Of a stretch of 45,675 nucleotides of DNA, positions 24,534 through 32,266 are shown piece after piece; position 1 is the first letter of the stretch, and each line of letters begins with the position of its first letter. The notes under the pieces were generated by a model. It saw only the letters and a program-made list of their open reading frames with translations, did not search any database and was not told the origin of the DNA. The stretch is from Salinispora pacifica CNR114 (GTDB lineage Bacteria > Actinomycetota > Actinomycetes > Mycobacteriales > Micromonosporaceae), in assembly GCF_000514775.1 (NCBI RefSeq), contig NZ_AZWO01000038.1:1-45675 (forward strand). Direction: 5' to 3'. A program made the translations under genes and the position numbers.

Positions 24534-27500
24534 ACGCCCTCCTCGGCGATCAGACTTTCCAGCAGCTCGTCCACCTCGCGGTCGGAGAGATCGTCGAGCG
24601 AGGCGAGCAGGTGCTTCCGGCTGGTGTCGGCCGGACCGATCCGGTGCGGTTCGCCGGGGGCGCCCGCGGCGGCGAGCTGGACCGCGAGTTCGGCGACGGT
24701 GGGCGCGGCGAAGAGACTCCGCAGCGCCAGCTCGACGCCGAAGCTGGTACGGATGCGGGCGATCAGCCGAGTCGCGGTGAGCGAGTGGCCACCCAGAGCG
24801 AAGAAGTTGTCGTGCACGCCGACCTCCGGGCGGCCGAGCACGTCCTGCCAGAGCGTGGTGAGCTGTGCCTCGACCGGGGTACGGGGGGCGGTCGGGCCGC
24901 TACCGGCGGTCTCCCGCCAGGTCGGCTCGGGCAGCGCCCGCCGGTCCAGTTTGCCGCTCGCGGTGCGGGGTAGCGCTTCGAGCAGGACCAGAGTGGCCGG
25001 CACCATGTGCGCCGGCAGCCGCCGGGTCAGACCGGCGCGGAGCACCGGCCAGACCACCGCCGGGTCAACGGCGGCGGTCTCGGTGACCGCGTACGCGGCG
25101 AGCCGGACGTCGTCGTCCACCCCCCAGGTGGTCACTACGGCGTCCCGGATGCCGGGCTGGTCCCGCAACGCTGACTCGATCTCGCCGAGTTCGATCCGGA
25201 ATCCCCGCACCTTGACCTGCTGGTCGGCGCGGCCGTGGTAGACGAGACGCCCGTTCGGGAGCCGACGGGCCAGGTCGCCGGTGGCGTAGAGCCGCGCGCC
25301 GGGGCTCGGGCTGAACGGGTCGGGGCGAAACCGGGCCGCGGTACGACCCGGATCACCGTGGTAACCGCGCGCCACTCCGGTGCCGCCGATATGGATTTCT
25401 CCGACCACACCGTCCGGGACTGGCTGACCGGCGGGGTCGAGCAGCTGGATCCGGGTGTTGGCGAGAGGACGCCCGAGGTCGACCGGGCCGGTTTCCCCCA
25501 CCAACCCCGCCGCGGAGTAGACGGTCGTCTCCGACGGTCCGTACCCGTTGATGACCCGGGCACCGTCGGCGCGCAACGCGTCGGCCAGGTCGCGGGCCAG
25601 CGCCTCGCCCCCGCTGATCCGCAACCGCACCCCGGCGGGTACGCCGGCGGCGGTGACCAGCATCCGCCAGGTCGCTGGGGTGGCCTGGACGACGGTGACA
25701 CCTCGCTGCCCACAGGCCGCCCGTAACAAGGTGGCGTCCTGCGCGGTCGCCGCGTCGAGAATCTCGACCCGCGCCCCGGCCAACAGCGGCAGCACCAGCT
25801 CCACCAGGGAGATGTCGAAGGCCGGGGTGGTGATCGCCGCGACTCGGTCGTCGGCGGTGAGCCCGAGCAGGCGGTGGCAGCCGACCAGGTGGTTGATCAC
25901 CGAACGGTGGGTGACCGCGACACCCTTCGGCGCACCGGTGGAGCCGGAGGTGTAGAGCAGGTAGGCGAGGCCGTCCAGGTGACCGACGACCGGTGGCGGG
26001 TCGGTCGGCAGGTCCGAGTCGAGCTGGTCGACCCGGAGCACCACCGGGGTGGTGCCGGCAGCGGCGATGGCGTCGCCGATCAGGGGTGCCCCGGCGGGGT
26101 CGGTGAGCAGCACCGGCGGGGCCGCGTCGGCCAGCATGGTGGCCAGCCGGCCGACGGGCAGTGCCGGGTCGAGCGGCAGGTACCCACCCCCGGCCCGCCA
26201 GACAGCGAGCAGCGCGGCCACCAGGTCGGTGTGCCGGCCGAGACAGAGCCCGACCGGGACGTCCGGCCCGACGCCGTGGGCGCGAAGCAGATGGGCGAGG
26301 CGATTGACGCGAGTGGCGAGGTCCCGGTGGCGCAGGGCGCCATCTGGGCCGGTAACCGCGACCGCGCCCGGGTCGGCCGGCGCGAACCGGTCGAGTAGTT
26401 CACCGACACTGGCCACGTCGGGCAGGGGCAGTTCGGTGTCGTTGCCCGCCCGCAAGAGCTGTGCCCGTTCGACCGGGTCGAGCAGGGGTAGCTCGCGGAC
26501 GGGCGTGTCGGGCCGGTCGAGGGCCGCGGCGAGCAGGGTGAGGTACCGCTGCGCGATGCCGCGGATCCGGTTCGCCTCGTAGCGATCGGTGCGGTAGGTG
26601 AGGCGACCGCGCAGCCCGTCGGGGCGGTCCTCCATGGTCAGGGTGAGGTCGAACTTGACCGTGCCGTTCTCCCAGAGCCGGGGGGCGATTCGCAGCCCCG
26701 CCGCCGTGGTTTCCGGCGGTGGCTCGTCGAGGGCGAACATCACCTGCACCAGCGGGCTGTGGGCGAGGCTGCGGGTCGGGACGAGTCGGTCCACGATCCG
26801 GTCGAAGGGCACGTCCTGCCGCGTCTGTGCGGCGATGCTCGCGGCGCGGGCCTGGGCGAGGAGGTCGGTGAAGTCGGACCGATCGGTGAAGCGGGCCCGC
26901 AGGGCGAGGGTGTTGGCGAAGAAGCCCACCACGTTCCGGGTCTCCGGCCGGGTGCGCCCGGCCACCGGGACCGCTACCAGCAGGTCGTCGGCCCCGGTGA
27001 GCCGATGCAGGAGGGTCTGGAAGCCGGCCAGGAGCCGGGTGAACAGGGTGCCGTCCCGGCTCGCCCGCAATCGGGCGGTCAACTCGTCGGGGACGTCGAA
27101 GACCACCTCGCCGCCGGTATCGGTCTGCTCAGCCGGACCGGACGATGAGGATGGTGATGCCCGCGTTGTCGGCCATACCGGTGCGGTGGTGCGGTCGGCG
27201 GGGAGGTCGAGCAGGGTCGGGGCGCCGGCCAGCTCCGCGTGCCAGAAGTCGATGTCGGCCGCGAAGGCGCCACGGTCGGCCTGCTCCCGCTGCCAGACCG
27301 CGAAGTCCGCGTACCGCACCTGTGGGGCTGGCAGGTCAGCCTGGGCACCGGCGACCGCCGCCGCGTACCCGGCCGCCAGCTCGCGGAAGAGGATGTCGAA
27401 CGACCAACCATCGGCGAGACCGTGGTGCACCACGATGGTGAGAACGTGCGTTTCCCGGCTGCGTCGGACGAGCCCGAACCGGGCTAACGGGCCGGTCGCC

Positions 27501-29722
27501 AGGTCGAAGGGTTCCCGGGCTGACGCGTTCACCAACTCCCGCCCGGCCGCTTCGGATGTGGCGTCCACCACCGACAGTCGGACCGGCGCGGCGGGCACGA
27601 CCAGCTGTGCTGGCTCTCCGTCCACCGAGGTGAAGTGCGTCCGGAGGGTTTCGTGCCGGTCCACCAGCCAGCTCAGCGTCGACTCCAACGCGGCCACGTC
27701 GAGCGGGCCGGTCAGCTCGACCGCCCAGGCGATGTGGTACGTCGCCGCCCCCGGTGTCAGCTGGTCGAGCATCCACAATCGACGCTGGCCGAGCGACGCC
27801 GGCAGGAGGTGGGACTCGGTGCTCGGTTCCGCGCCGGGCCGCGTCGCCGTCGGTCCATCCGCCAGGCGACGGACTCCGGTGTTGGCCGACCGCGCCGGAA
27901 GCTGCCCGCCAAGGATGCCGGCCAGCCGGGCGAGGGTCGGGTTCTCGTAGACGAGACGTACCGGCAGGTGCACCCCGAACTGGTCGGCGACGACGAAGGT
28001 CAGCCGGGTGGCGAGCAGCGAGTTTCCGCCCAGCGCGAAGAAGTCGTCGTCAGCGGCGGAGGGGCTGCTGCCGAGGAGTTCCGCCCACAGGGCCGCCAGG
28101 CGTACCTGGACCGGATCGGTCACCTCGCGGCCGAGCCGAGCCGCGGGCGGCTCCGGTCGGGGCAGCGCCCGCCGGTCAATCTTGCCGCTGCGGGTCAGGG
28201 GCAGCGTGGGAAGGACCAGGTAGGCCCCCGGTCGGAGGTGGGCCGGGAGCCGGTCGGCCGCGTACTCGGCCAGTTCCTGGGAGGTCGGGGCCGGCTTGCC
28301 GGGGCGGGGCGTCAGATACGCCAGCAACCGGCGCCGCTCCCCCTCCCCGTCCACCAGAACAGCGGCGTCCCCCACGGCGGGGTGAGCCCGCAACGCCGCC
28401 ACTACCTCGCCCGGCTCCACCCGGAACCCGCGGATCTTCACCTGCTCGTCGATTCGGCCGAGAAAGTCGAGGGTGCCGTCCGGCCGCCAGCGGACCCGGT
28501 CCCCGGTGCGGTACATCCGGGCCCCCGGGCGAGGGTCGAACGGGTCGGGTAGGAATGCCGCCGCCGTGGCTCCCGGGCGACCGAGGTATCCCCGGGCGAC
28601 GCCGGCACCGCCGGTGTACAGCTCTCCGGGAACACCGACAGGCACCTGCCGCCCGGCCGGATCGAGAACGTACACGGTGCTCCCGGGCACCGGCCGGCCA
28701 ATCGGCACCGGGTCCGGTACGGCCTCCGGATCGGTCATCGCGTGCACGCAGGTGAAGGTGGTGTTCTCCGTTGGCCCGTACCCATTGATCAGGACTGCCC
28801 CGTCGCGCGCTCGCAGTGCCCGGCGGACCGCCTCCGGAGCGAGCACGTCCCCGCCCGCGAGGAGCTGCCCGACCCCGGCGAGGCAGTCCGGGTCGAACTC
28901 CACCAGTTGATGAAAGAGCCCGGCGGTCAGCCAGAGGACTGTGATCCGTTCCCGGCGCAGCAGCTGCGCCAACTCGGCGAGTTCAAGCGCACCGGGTGGG
29001 GCCAGCACCAGCCGGGCCCCACTGGAAAGCGCACCCCAGATCTCCAGGGTCGCCGCGTCGAACGCGACCGGAGCGAGTTGAAGGACTGTCTCGGTGGGCC
29101 CCAGGCGCAGGTAGCCAGGCTGGTGGACCAGGCGAACCACGGCGGAGTGGGTAACGGCGACCCCCTTCGGCGAGCCCGTGGAGCCGGAGGTGAAGTTGAC
29201 GTAGGCGAGGCTGGCGGGGTGAAGTCGCCGCGGTGCGGTGCCGGTTGACGCGGCCGGGTCGGTTGACGCGGCGGGGTCGGTTGACGCGGCGGTGCCGGGC
29301 TGGTCCAGGCGGAACAGCCGACTGGAACCCGGCACTTCGGTGCTGGCCAGCACCGGCGGCTCCCCGGCAACGGTGAGCAACTGCCGGATCCGCGCTGGTG
29401 GGTCGGCCGGGTCAAGCGGCAGATACGCACCGCCGGCCTTGAGGACGGCGAGCAGGGTGACGACGAGCTCCACCGAGCGGGGGAGGACCACCGCCACCGG
29501 CTCATCCGGACAGACGCCCCCGGCGACGAGCCGGTGGGCCAGGGCATCGGACCGCTCAGTCAGCTCACGGTAGGTGAGCGTCTCCCCATCGCCGCCGACC
29601 ACCGCGACCGCGTCCGGCTGCCGCCGCGCCACGGCGGCCACGAGGTCCGGCACGGTGCCGCCGACCGCGGCGGTGGGTGTCGGGTCCGGGTCGTTAGCGG
29701 CGTGGCGGGGCCCTGCCCACAC
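24530..29722 (-). CDS. NRPS1: A-T-C-A-T, loading plus first elongation module
   Basis: A 1730-residue synthetase starting at GTG 29722, set by an AAGGAG site six bases upstream; the frame runs 42 codons further up without support. It begins directly with an adenylation domain (about 20-525; YVNFTSGSTGSPKG, AFDAATLEIWG, NGYGPTENTTF), pocket read by hand as DALWLAGTFK, close to valine-type codes; Asp235 argues for an alpha-amino acid. Carrier Ser 568. The condensation domain (about 640-1080) has an intact HHGLADG (766-772). The second adenylation domain (about 1110-1600) reads DIVQIGGVYK, related to glycine-type codes but not a match. Carrier Ser 1647. The absence of an N-terminal condensation domain marks the start of the assembly line. 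The first A domain contains an (STDPAA) repeat. Confidence 0.93.
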   Translation of the reverse strand: MWAGPRHAANDPDPTPTAAVGGTVPDLVAAVARRQPDAVAVVGGDGETLTYRELTERSDALAHRLVAGGVCPDEPVAVVLPRSVELVVTLLAVLKAGGAYLPLDPADPPARIRQLLTVAGEPPVLASTEVPGSSRLFRLDQPGTAASTDPAASTDPAASTGTAPRRLHPASLAYVNFTSGSTGSPKGVAVTHSAVVRLVHQPGYLRLGPTETVLQLAPVAFDAATLEIWGALSSGARLVLAPPGALELAELAQLLRRERITVLWLTAGLFHQLVEFDPDCLAGVGQLLAGGDVLAPEAVRRALRARDGAVLINGYGPTENTTFTCVHAMTDPEAVPDPVPIGRPVPGSTVYVLDPAGRQVPVGVPGELYTGGAGVARGYLGRPGATAAAFLPDPFDPRPGARMYRTGDRVRWRPDGTLDFLGRIDEQVKIRGFRVEPGEVVAALRAHPAVGDAAVLVDGEGERRRLLAYLTPRPGKPAPTSQELAEYAADRLPAHLRPGAYLVLPTLPLTRSGKIDRRALPRPEPPAARLGREVTDPVQVRLAALWAELLGSSPSAADDDFFALGGNSLLATRLTFVVADQFGVHLPVRLVYENPTLARLAGILGGQLPARSANTGVRRLADGPTATRPGAEPSTESHLLPASLGQRRLWMLDQLTPGAATYHIAWAVELTGPLDVAALESTLSWLVDRHETLRTHFTSVDGEPAQLVVPAAPVRLSVVDATSEAAGRELVNASAREPFDLATGPLARFGLVRRSRETHVLTIVVHHGLADGWSFDILFRELAAGYAAAVAGAQADLPAPQVRYADFAVWQREQADRGAFAADIDFWHAELAGAPTLLDLPADRTTAPVWPTTRASPSSSSGPAEQTDTGGEVVFDVPDELTARLRASRDGTLFTRLLAGFQTLLHRLTGADDLLVAVPVAGRTRPETRNVVGFFANTLALRARFTDRSDFTDLLAQARAASIAAQTRQDVPFDRIVDRLVPTRSLAHSPLVQVMFALDEPPPETTAAGLRIAPRLWENGTVKFDLTLTMEDRPDGLRGRLTYRTDRYEANRIRGIAQRYLTLLAAALDRPDTPVRELPLLDPVERAQLLRAGNDTELPLPDVASVGELLDRFAPADPGAVAVTGPDGALRHRDLATRVNRLAHLLRAHGVGPDVPVGLCLGRHTDLVAALLAVWRAGGGYLPLDPALPVGRLATMLADAAPPVLLTDPAGAPLIGDAIAAAGTTPVVLRVDQLDSDLPTDPPPVVGHLDGLAYLLYTSGSTGAPKGVAVTHRSVINHLVGCHRLLGLTADDRVAAITTPAFDISLVELVLPLLAGARVEILDAATAQDATLLRAACGQRGVTVVQATPATWRMLVTAAGVPAGVRLRISGGEALARDLADALRADGARVINGYGPSETTVYSAAGLVGETGPVDLGRPLANTRIQLLDPAGQPVPDGVVGEIHIGGTGVARGYHGDPGRTAARFRPDPFSPSPGARLYATGDLARRLPNGRLVYHGRADQQVKVRGFRIELGEIESALRDQPGIRDAVVTTWGVDDDVRLAAYAVTETAAVDPAVVWPVLRAGLTRRLPAHMVPATLVLLEALPRTASGKLDRRALPEPTWRETAGSGPTAPRTPVEAQLTTLWQDVLGRPEVGVHDNFFALGGHSLTATRLIARIRTSFGVELALRSLFAAPTVAELAVQLAAAGAPGEPHRIGPADTSRKHLLASLDDLSDREVDELLESLIAEEGV
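29243..29296. repeat. 18-bp unit repeated three times inside NRPS1
   Basis: Three in-frame units of 18 bases (29243-29260, 29261-29278, 29279-29296), each beginning GGTTGACGCGGC on the plus strand, encode an (STDPAA)-type repeat on the minus strand. They lie in the surface loop just before the nucleotide-binding core of the loading A domain, so length changes are probably tolerated. Confidence 0.88.
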
Positions 29723-29835
29723 TGTGCACTCCTTCGCGTCGCAACACCGAAAGACAGCTACAGAACAGCGGAACGGAGAACTGCAAATTTCGCCGGCCCC
29801 GCGTCGAGGGCGCTCGTGGAACCGGAGATGAAAAG

Positions 29836-29865
29836 AAACTACGAGCAATATTCAGGACCTGTCAA
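29836..29865 (-). promoter_or_regulatory. likely promoter of the NRPS operon
   Basis: On the minus strand TTGACA (29865-29860) is followed after 18 bases by TAGTTT (29841-29836), a good match to vegetative actinomycete promoters. A second TTGACA lies 82 bases further upstream (29947-29942) with a poor -10 element. The predicted start near 29828 would give a leader of about 105 bases before the GTG at 29722. Confidence 0.55.
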
Positions 29866-29984
29866 CCAACCAACAAGCCTGATCTGAGCCGCTCAACGGC
29901 TAGCCGACAACCGGCGAACGATCCGGCTATTTTCGGGACAATGTCAACCATCTCCCAGCCCGTCACTTGGGAGTATTCCCCGGT

Positions 29985-30043
29985 GAAGAAAGTGACTGCG
30001 GGGCGAAGAAAGTGACCGCAGGCGAAGATAATCGCCACGGGCC
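29985..30043. repeat. three near-tandem 20-base repeats between mbtH and NRPS1
   Basis: GAAGAAAGTGACTGCGGGGC (29985-30004) and GAAGAAAGTGACCGCAGGC (30005-30023) are near identical; a third, weaker copy GAAGATAATCGCCACGGGCC follows (30024-30043). They lie upstream of the candidate NRPS promoter and could be an activator array. No regulator gene is in the cluster. Confidence 0.7.
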
Positions 30044-30044
30044 G

Positions 30045-30087
30045 AAAAATGGCCGCGGGCGCCCCGGTTGCCCGGTGCGCCCGCGGC
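30045..30087 (-). terminator. rho-independent terminator after mbtH
   Basis: A perfect 11-base stem GCCGCGGGCGC (30052-30062) pairs with 30077-30087 around a 14-base loop. On the minus strand it is followed by CATTTTTCGG, a run of five T (30049-30045). It starts 20 bases past the mbtH stop, so mbtH transcripts should end here at least in part, and NRPS1 needs its own promoter. Confidence 0.78.
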
Positions 30088-30107
30088 GGTAGCCCGTGCG
30101 GCGCGGG

Positions 30108-30317
30108 TCAGCCCTGGGCCTTCAGCCACTCCCGCAGCCCGCGCGGGCGCAGGTCGGTCCAGACCTCGTCGATGTGCGCCAGACAGCTGGCGCGATCGCC
30201 ACTGAAGCCCACCCGGCGCCATCCGGCCGGAAGCTCCGACCCGTCCGGCCAGATCGAGTACTGCTCTTCGTCGTTCATCACGACGTGGTAGGGGCGCGGA
30301 TCCTCGGATTCTTCCAT
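30108..30317 (-). CDS. mbtH: MbtH-like NRPS partner protein
   Basis: A 69-residue protein with the full family signature: NDEEQYSIWP near the N-terminus, LPAGWRRVG in the centre and ShxCLAHIDEVWTDLRPRGLREWL at the end. MbtH-like proteins bind adenylation domains and are often needed for their solubility and activity. ATG 30317 has a GTGGAG site eight bases upstream; the frame continues upstream without coding character. It precedes the NRPS operon on the same strand but is separated by 385 bases and a terminator, so it may be expressed separately. A TATAGT hexamer on the minus strand (30362-30357) could be its -10 box. Confidence 0.95.
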   Translation of the reverse strand: MEESEDPRPYHVVMNDEEQYSIWPDGSELPAGWRRVGFSGDRASCLAHIDEVWTDLRPRGLREWLKAQG

Positions 30318-30753
30318 CGACACTCTCCACGGGAGACAGCCACAAGTTAGCCGGAAACTATACCGCCCAATTCGGTTGGACCGGGTTGACCGATCGTCGC
30401 CTATTCGGTCATCCGATCGCCCACGGAAATCAGGCCGATAATGCGAATGCGATCGATTAGGCGGCAAGATTCGGAAACGTAGCCATACGCCCACTTCAGG
30501 TAATTCGGGCGATTTACCAGTCAGTAGCAATTTGTCAGGCCAAGTGGGTGACGCGGGCGACGCGTCACCGCCGACAGCTACGCGTGTGCGCTCGCCGTGA
30601 CCGCACCCCTGGGTGGCAGCGCCGCGCGACGCCGACGGCACCGGAACAGCCCTGCTGGGCCCCGCTCACCCACCACCCACCGCTGACCAAGTATTAGCGC
30701 ACCCTTCGTACCAATGTTCTGGTGAGTTCCTCGGAGCTGTACAGCATGTAGTG
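30318..30753. other. intergenic region between mbtH and the glycosidase gene
   Basis: These 436 bases lie between divergent genes. The mbtH-proximal third is AT-rich and contains a TATAGT candidate -10 box on the minus strand (30357-30362). The distal part contains the decayed XRE-gene remnant (about 30551-30668), then a near-palindrome ACCAATGTTCTGGT (30710-30723) ahead of the glycosidase start. No intact gene is seen. Confidence 0.65.
30551..30668 (+). pseudogene. remnant of an XRE regulator gene (5' region, internal deletion)
   Basis: This stretch aligns with the upstream region and first codons of the intact XRE gene at 9871. Shared blocks include CGACAGCTACG, CGTGACCGC, GGTGGCAGCG and GCGCGAC-CCGACG-CACC, in the same order and spacing. 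At the position of the ATG (9871) the remnant reads CCG, so no start codon remains. After about 90 aligned bases it jumps to a match with 10028-10050 (CCGGAAC-GCCCT-CTGGGCCC), implying an internal deletion of about 130 bases. Neither frame nor start is intact; it is debris of a second family member. Confidence 0.68.
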
Positions 30754-32046
30754 ATGGCACAGATGAGAAACAGTTCTCCGCACCCACGCCGCAATGCGGC
30801 CACTGTGGCCACAGCCCTGCTTGGGGCGGCCCTGCTCGGCCTCACCGCCACCCCCACGCCGGTCTCGGCGAACGAGGCCACTCTGCCCCTCGGCGACTCC
30901 GACCTGGTGGAGAGTCGCAGCAGCGAGACGCTCGCCCGGGGCGTAACGCTGACCCGGATCGTCCGTGGCACCGAGCCAGCACCGATCGACCAGATCGGCG
31001 ACACCCCCCGGGGCCCGTGGGTGGTCAATGTCCTGACAATCGACCCCCGGCAGAGCCGGGGGCACCTCGCCGCCACCTACGGATCCGACCTGGCCGGAGT
31101 CGAGAAGACCACCGACCTCGTCCGCGGGTCGGACGCGCTGGCCGGAGTCAACGCCTCCTTCTTCACCTTCACCGCCAGCGCCGAGTACCCCGGCGACCCC
31201 GCTGGCCTCGGGGTGTACGGCGGACAACTGCTCAGCGAGCCAACCGGTGACGCCGCGGAGGTGGCACTGGTCCTAGACGCCAAGAACCACGAGGTGCTCA
31301 TGGGCCAGCTGCGGTGGACCGGTAGCGTCCGCAACGCCCAGACCAAGGTCAGCCTGCCGCTGGAGTACGTCAACCACCCGCCGGTTGTCCCGGACGCCTG
31401 CACCGAGCTGCCAGACCCAACCCAGTGTGCCTACTCCGGCGACACGGTGCGATTCACACCGGAGTTCGCCGCCAGCACGCCGTCCGGACCGGGCGTCGAG
31501 GTCGTCCTCGACAGTAGGGGCTGCGTGGTCCGCACCACGACCACCCGCGGCACGACTCTCACCCCGGACCAGACCTCCCTCCAGGCGACCGGGCGGGAAA
31601 CGGCGGATCTGCTCGCCGTGGCGCAGGGCTGCGTGAAACACTCCAGTACCCTGCAGGACGAGGCTGGCAAGAAGGTTCCGCTGCGCCCCGGGACGTTCGC
31701 GGTCAACGGCCGCTACCGGCTGATGAGAGACGGGCAGGTCGTCGCGCCCACCGACTCGGACGGCTTTTTCGCACGACACCCGCGCACCATCGCCGGAACC
31801 GCCCTCGACGGCAAAATCATGCTCGTGACCATCGATGGTCGACAGACCACCAGCGTGGGCACCACCATGACCGAGACCGCCACAGTCGCCGCCGCGCTCG
31901 GCATGCACAACGCGGTAAACCTGGATGGTGGCGGATCAACCACGATGTCCGTCGAGGGCACTTTGGTCAATCAGCCAAGCGGAGGCGCGGAGCGCCCCGT
32001 CGGCGACGCACTCGTCTACCTCGACCACAGGTTCAGTCACCGCTGA
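30754..32046 (+). CDS. secreted phosphodiester glycosidase-family protein (NAGPA domain)
   Basis: About 430 residues. An N-terminal Sec signal (PRRNAATVATALLGAALLGLTATPTPVSANE) is followed by a domain with VVNVLTIDPRQSRGHLAATYGSDLAG, LAGVNASFFTF, GVYGGQLLSEP, PRTIAGTALDGKIMLVTIDGR and the family hallmark AVNLDGGGSTTM. The relation is to the NAGPA/DUF2233 domain of the phosphodiester alpha-GlcNAcase that uncovers mannose-6-phosphate; bacterial members are thought to act on cell-wall or extracellular sugar phosphodiesters. Two cysteine pairs in the middle (C222 region and C266/C299 region, approximate) suit secretion. The start is uncertain: ATG 30754 and ATG 30763 are both possible and neither has a good ribosome site. 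The XRE remnant ends shortly upstream. Confidence 0.85.
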   Translation: MAQMRNSSPHPRRNAATVATALLGAALLGLTATPTPVSANEATLPLGDSDLVESRSSETLARGVTLTRIVRGTEPAPIDQIGDTPRGPWVVNVLTIDPRQSRGHLAATYGSDLAGVEKTTDLVRGSDALAGVNASFFTFTASAEYPGDPAGLGVYGGQLLSEPTGDAAEVALVLDAKNHEVLMGQLRWTGSVRNAQTKVSLPLEYVNHPPVVPDACTELPDPTQCAYSGDTVRFTPEFAASTPSGPGVEVVLDSRGCVVRTTTTRGTTLTPDQTSLQATGRETADLLAVAQGCVKHSSTLQDEAGKKVPLRPGTFAVNGRYRLMRDGQVVAPTDSDGFFARHPRTIAGTALDGKIMLVTIDGRQTTSVGTTMTETATVAAALGMHNAVNLDGGGSTTMSVEGTLVNQPSGGAERPVGDALVYLDHRFSHR

Positions 32047-32187
32047 CCGGCCAGGGGTCCGGCTGATCGCATCAGGAGTAATCCCCTCGGCCGGACTCCG
32101 CCGCTCCAGCCCGTCCCAGTCAGGCGCTCGGCCGGGTCGGCGCGGCGGCACCGACCGTCCGGGAGTGATCGGCGCGGTCAGAGCGAG

Positions 32188-32266
32188 CCCGTGGCACGGT
32201 CCCCGGACCCGTGGCACAGTCAAGGCGGACCCGTAGCACGGTCAAGGCGAGCCCGTGGCACGGGTC
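32188..32266. repeat. four copies of a 14-base repeat, period 20-22
   Basis: The core CCCGTRGCACRGTC occurs at 32188-32201, 32208-32221, 32230-32243 and (with one extra G) 32252-32266. Periods are 20, 22 and 22 bases, so the copies face one side of the helix. The array lies between the convergent glycosidase and permease genes and just touches the permease stop. Confidence 0.85.

Larger units (their letters stand above)
29723..30107. other. mbtH-NRPS1 intergenic region, no gene
   Basis: These 385 bases separate mbtH from NRPS1 and are much less GC-rich than the genes from about 29750 to 30050. They contain, in the direction of transcription, the mbtH terminator, a set of near-tandem 20-base repeats, and the likely NRPS1 promoter with an untranslated leader of roughly 105 bases. 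No open frame with coding character is present. Confidence 0.75.

Noticed and set aside
29723..29848. NRPS1 starting at ATG 29848
   Set aside because: The 42 extra residues do not look like an A-domain N-terminus, the region overlaps the predicted promoter and leader, and a strong AAGGAG site precedes GTG 29722.
12110..30317. Pyrrolobenzodiazepine-type cluster
   Set aside because: KMO, methyltransferase and a reductase-ending NRPS recall anthramycin-type clusters, but those have two modules and carry tryptophan dioxygenase, kynureninase and formamidase genes. Here there are four modules, those partners are absent, and the loading A domain keeps the Asp typical of alpha-amino acids.
12110..30317. 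Saframycin-type tetrapeptide cluster
   Set aside because: The split into three synthetases, the glycine module and the terminal reductase are suggestive, but the loading code is not alanine-like and the tyrosine-modifying enzymes of that pathway are missing.
30318..30641. Longer MbtH protein or a separate small gene upstream of mbtH
   Set aside because: The 108 upstream codons have no coding character and MbtH proteins are about 60-75 residues; a ribosome site precedes ATG 30317.
30613..30753. Glycosidase start at 30613
   Set aside because: The extension overlaps the XRE remnant and would bury the signal peptide behind 47 residues.
32188..32266. CRISPR or plasmid iteron array
   Set aside because: Spacers are only 6-8 bases and there is no replication or cas gene nearby; I list it only as a repeat of unknown role.
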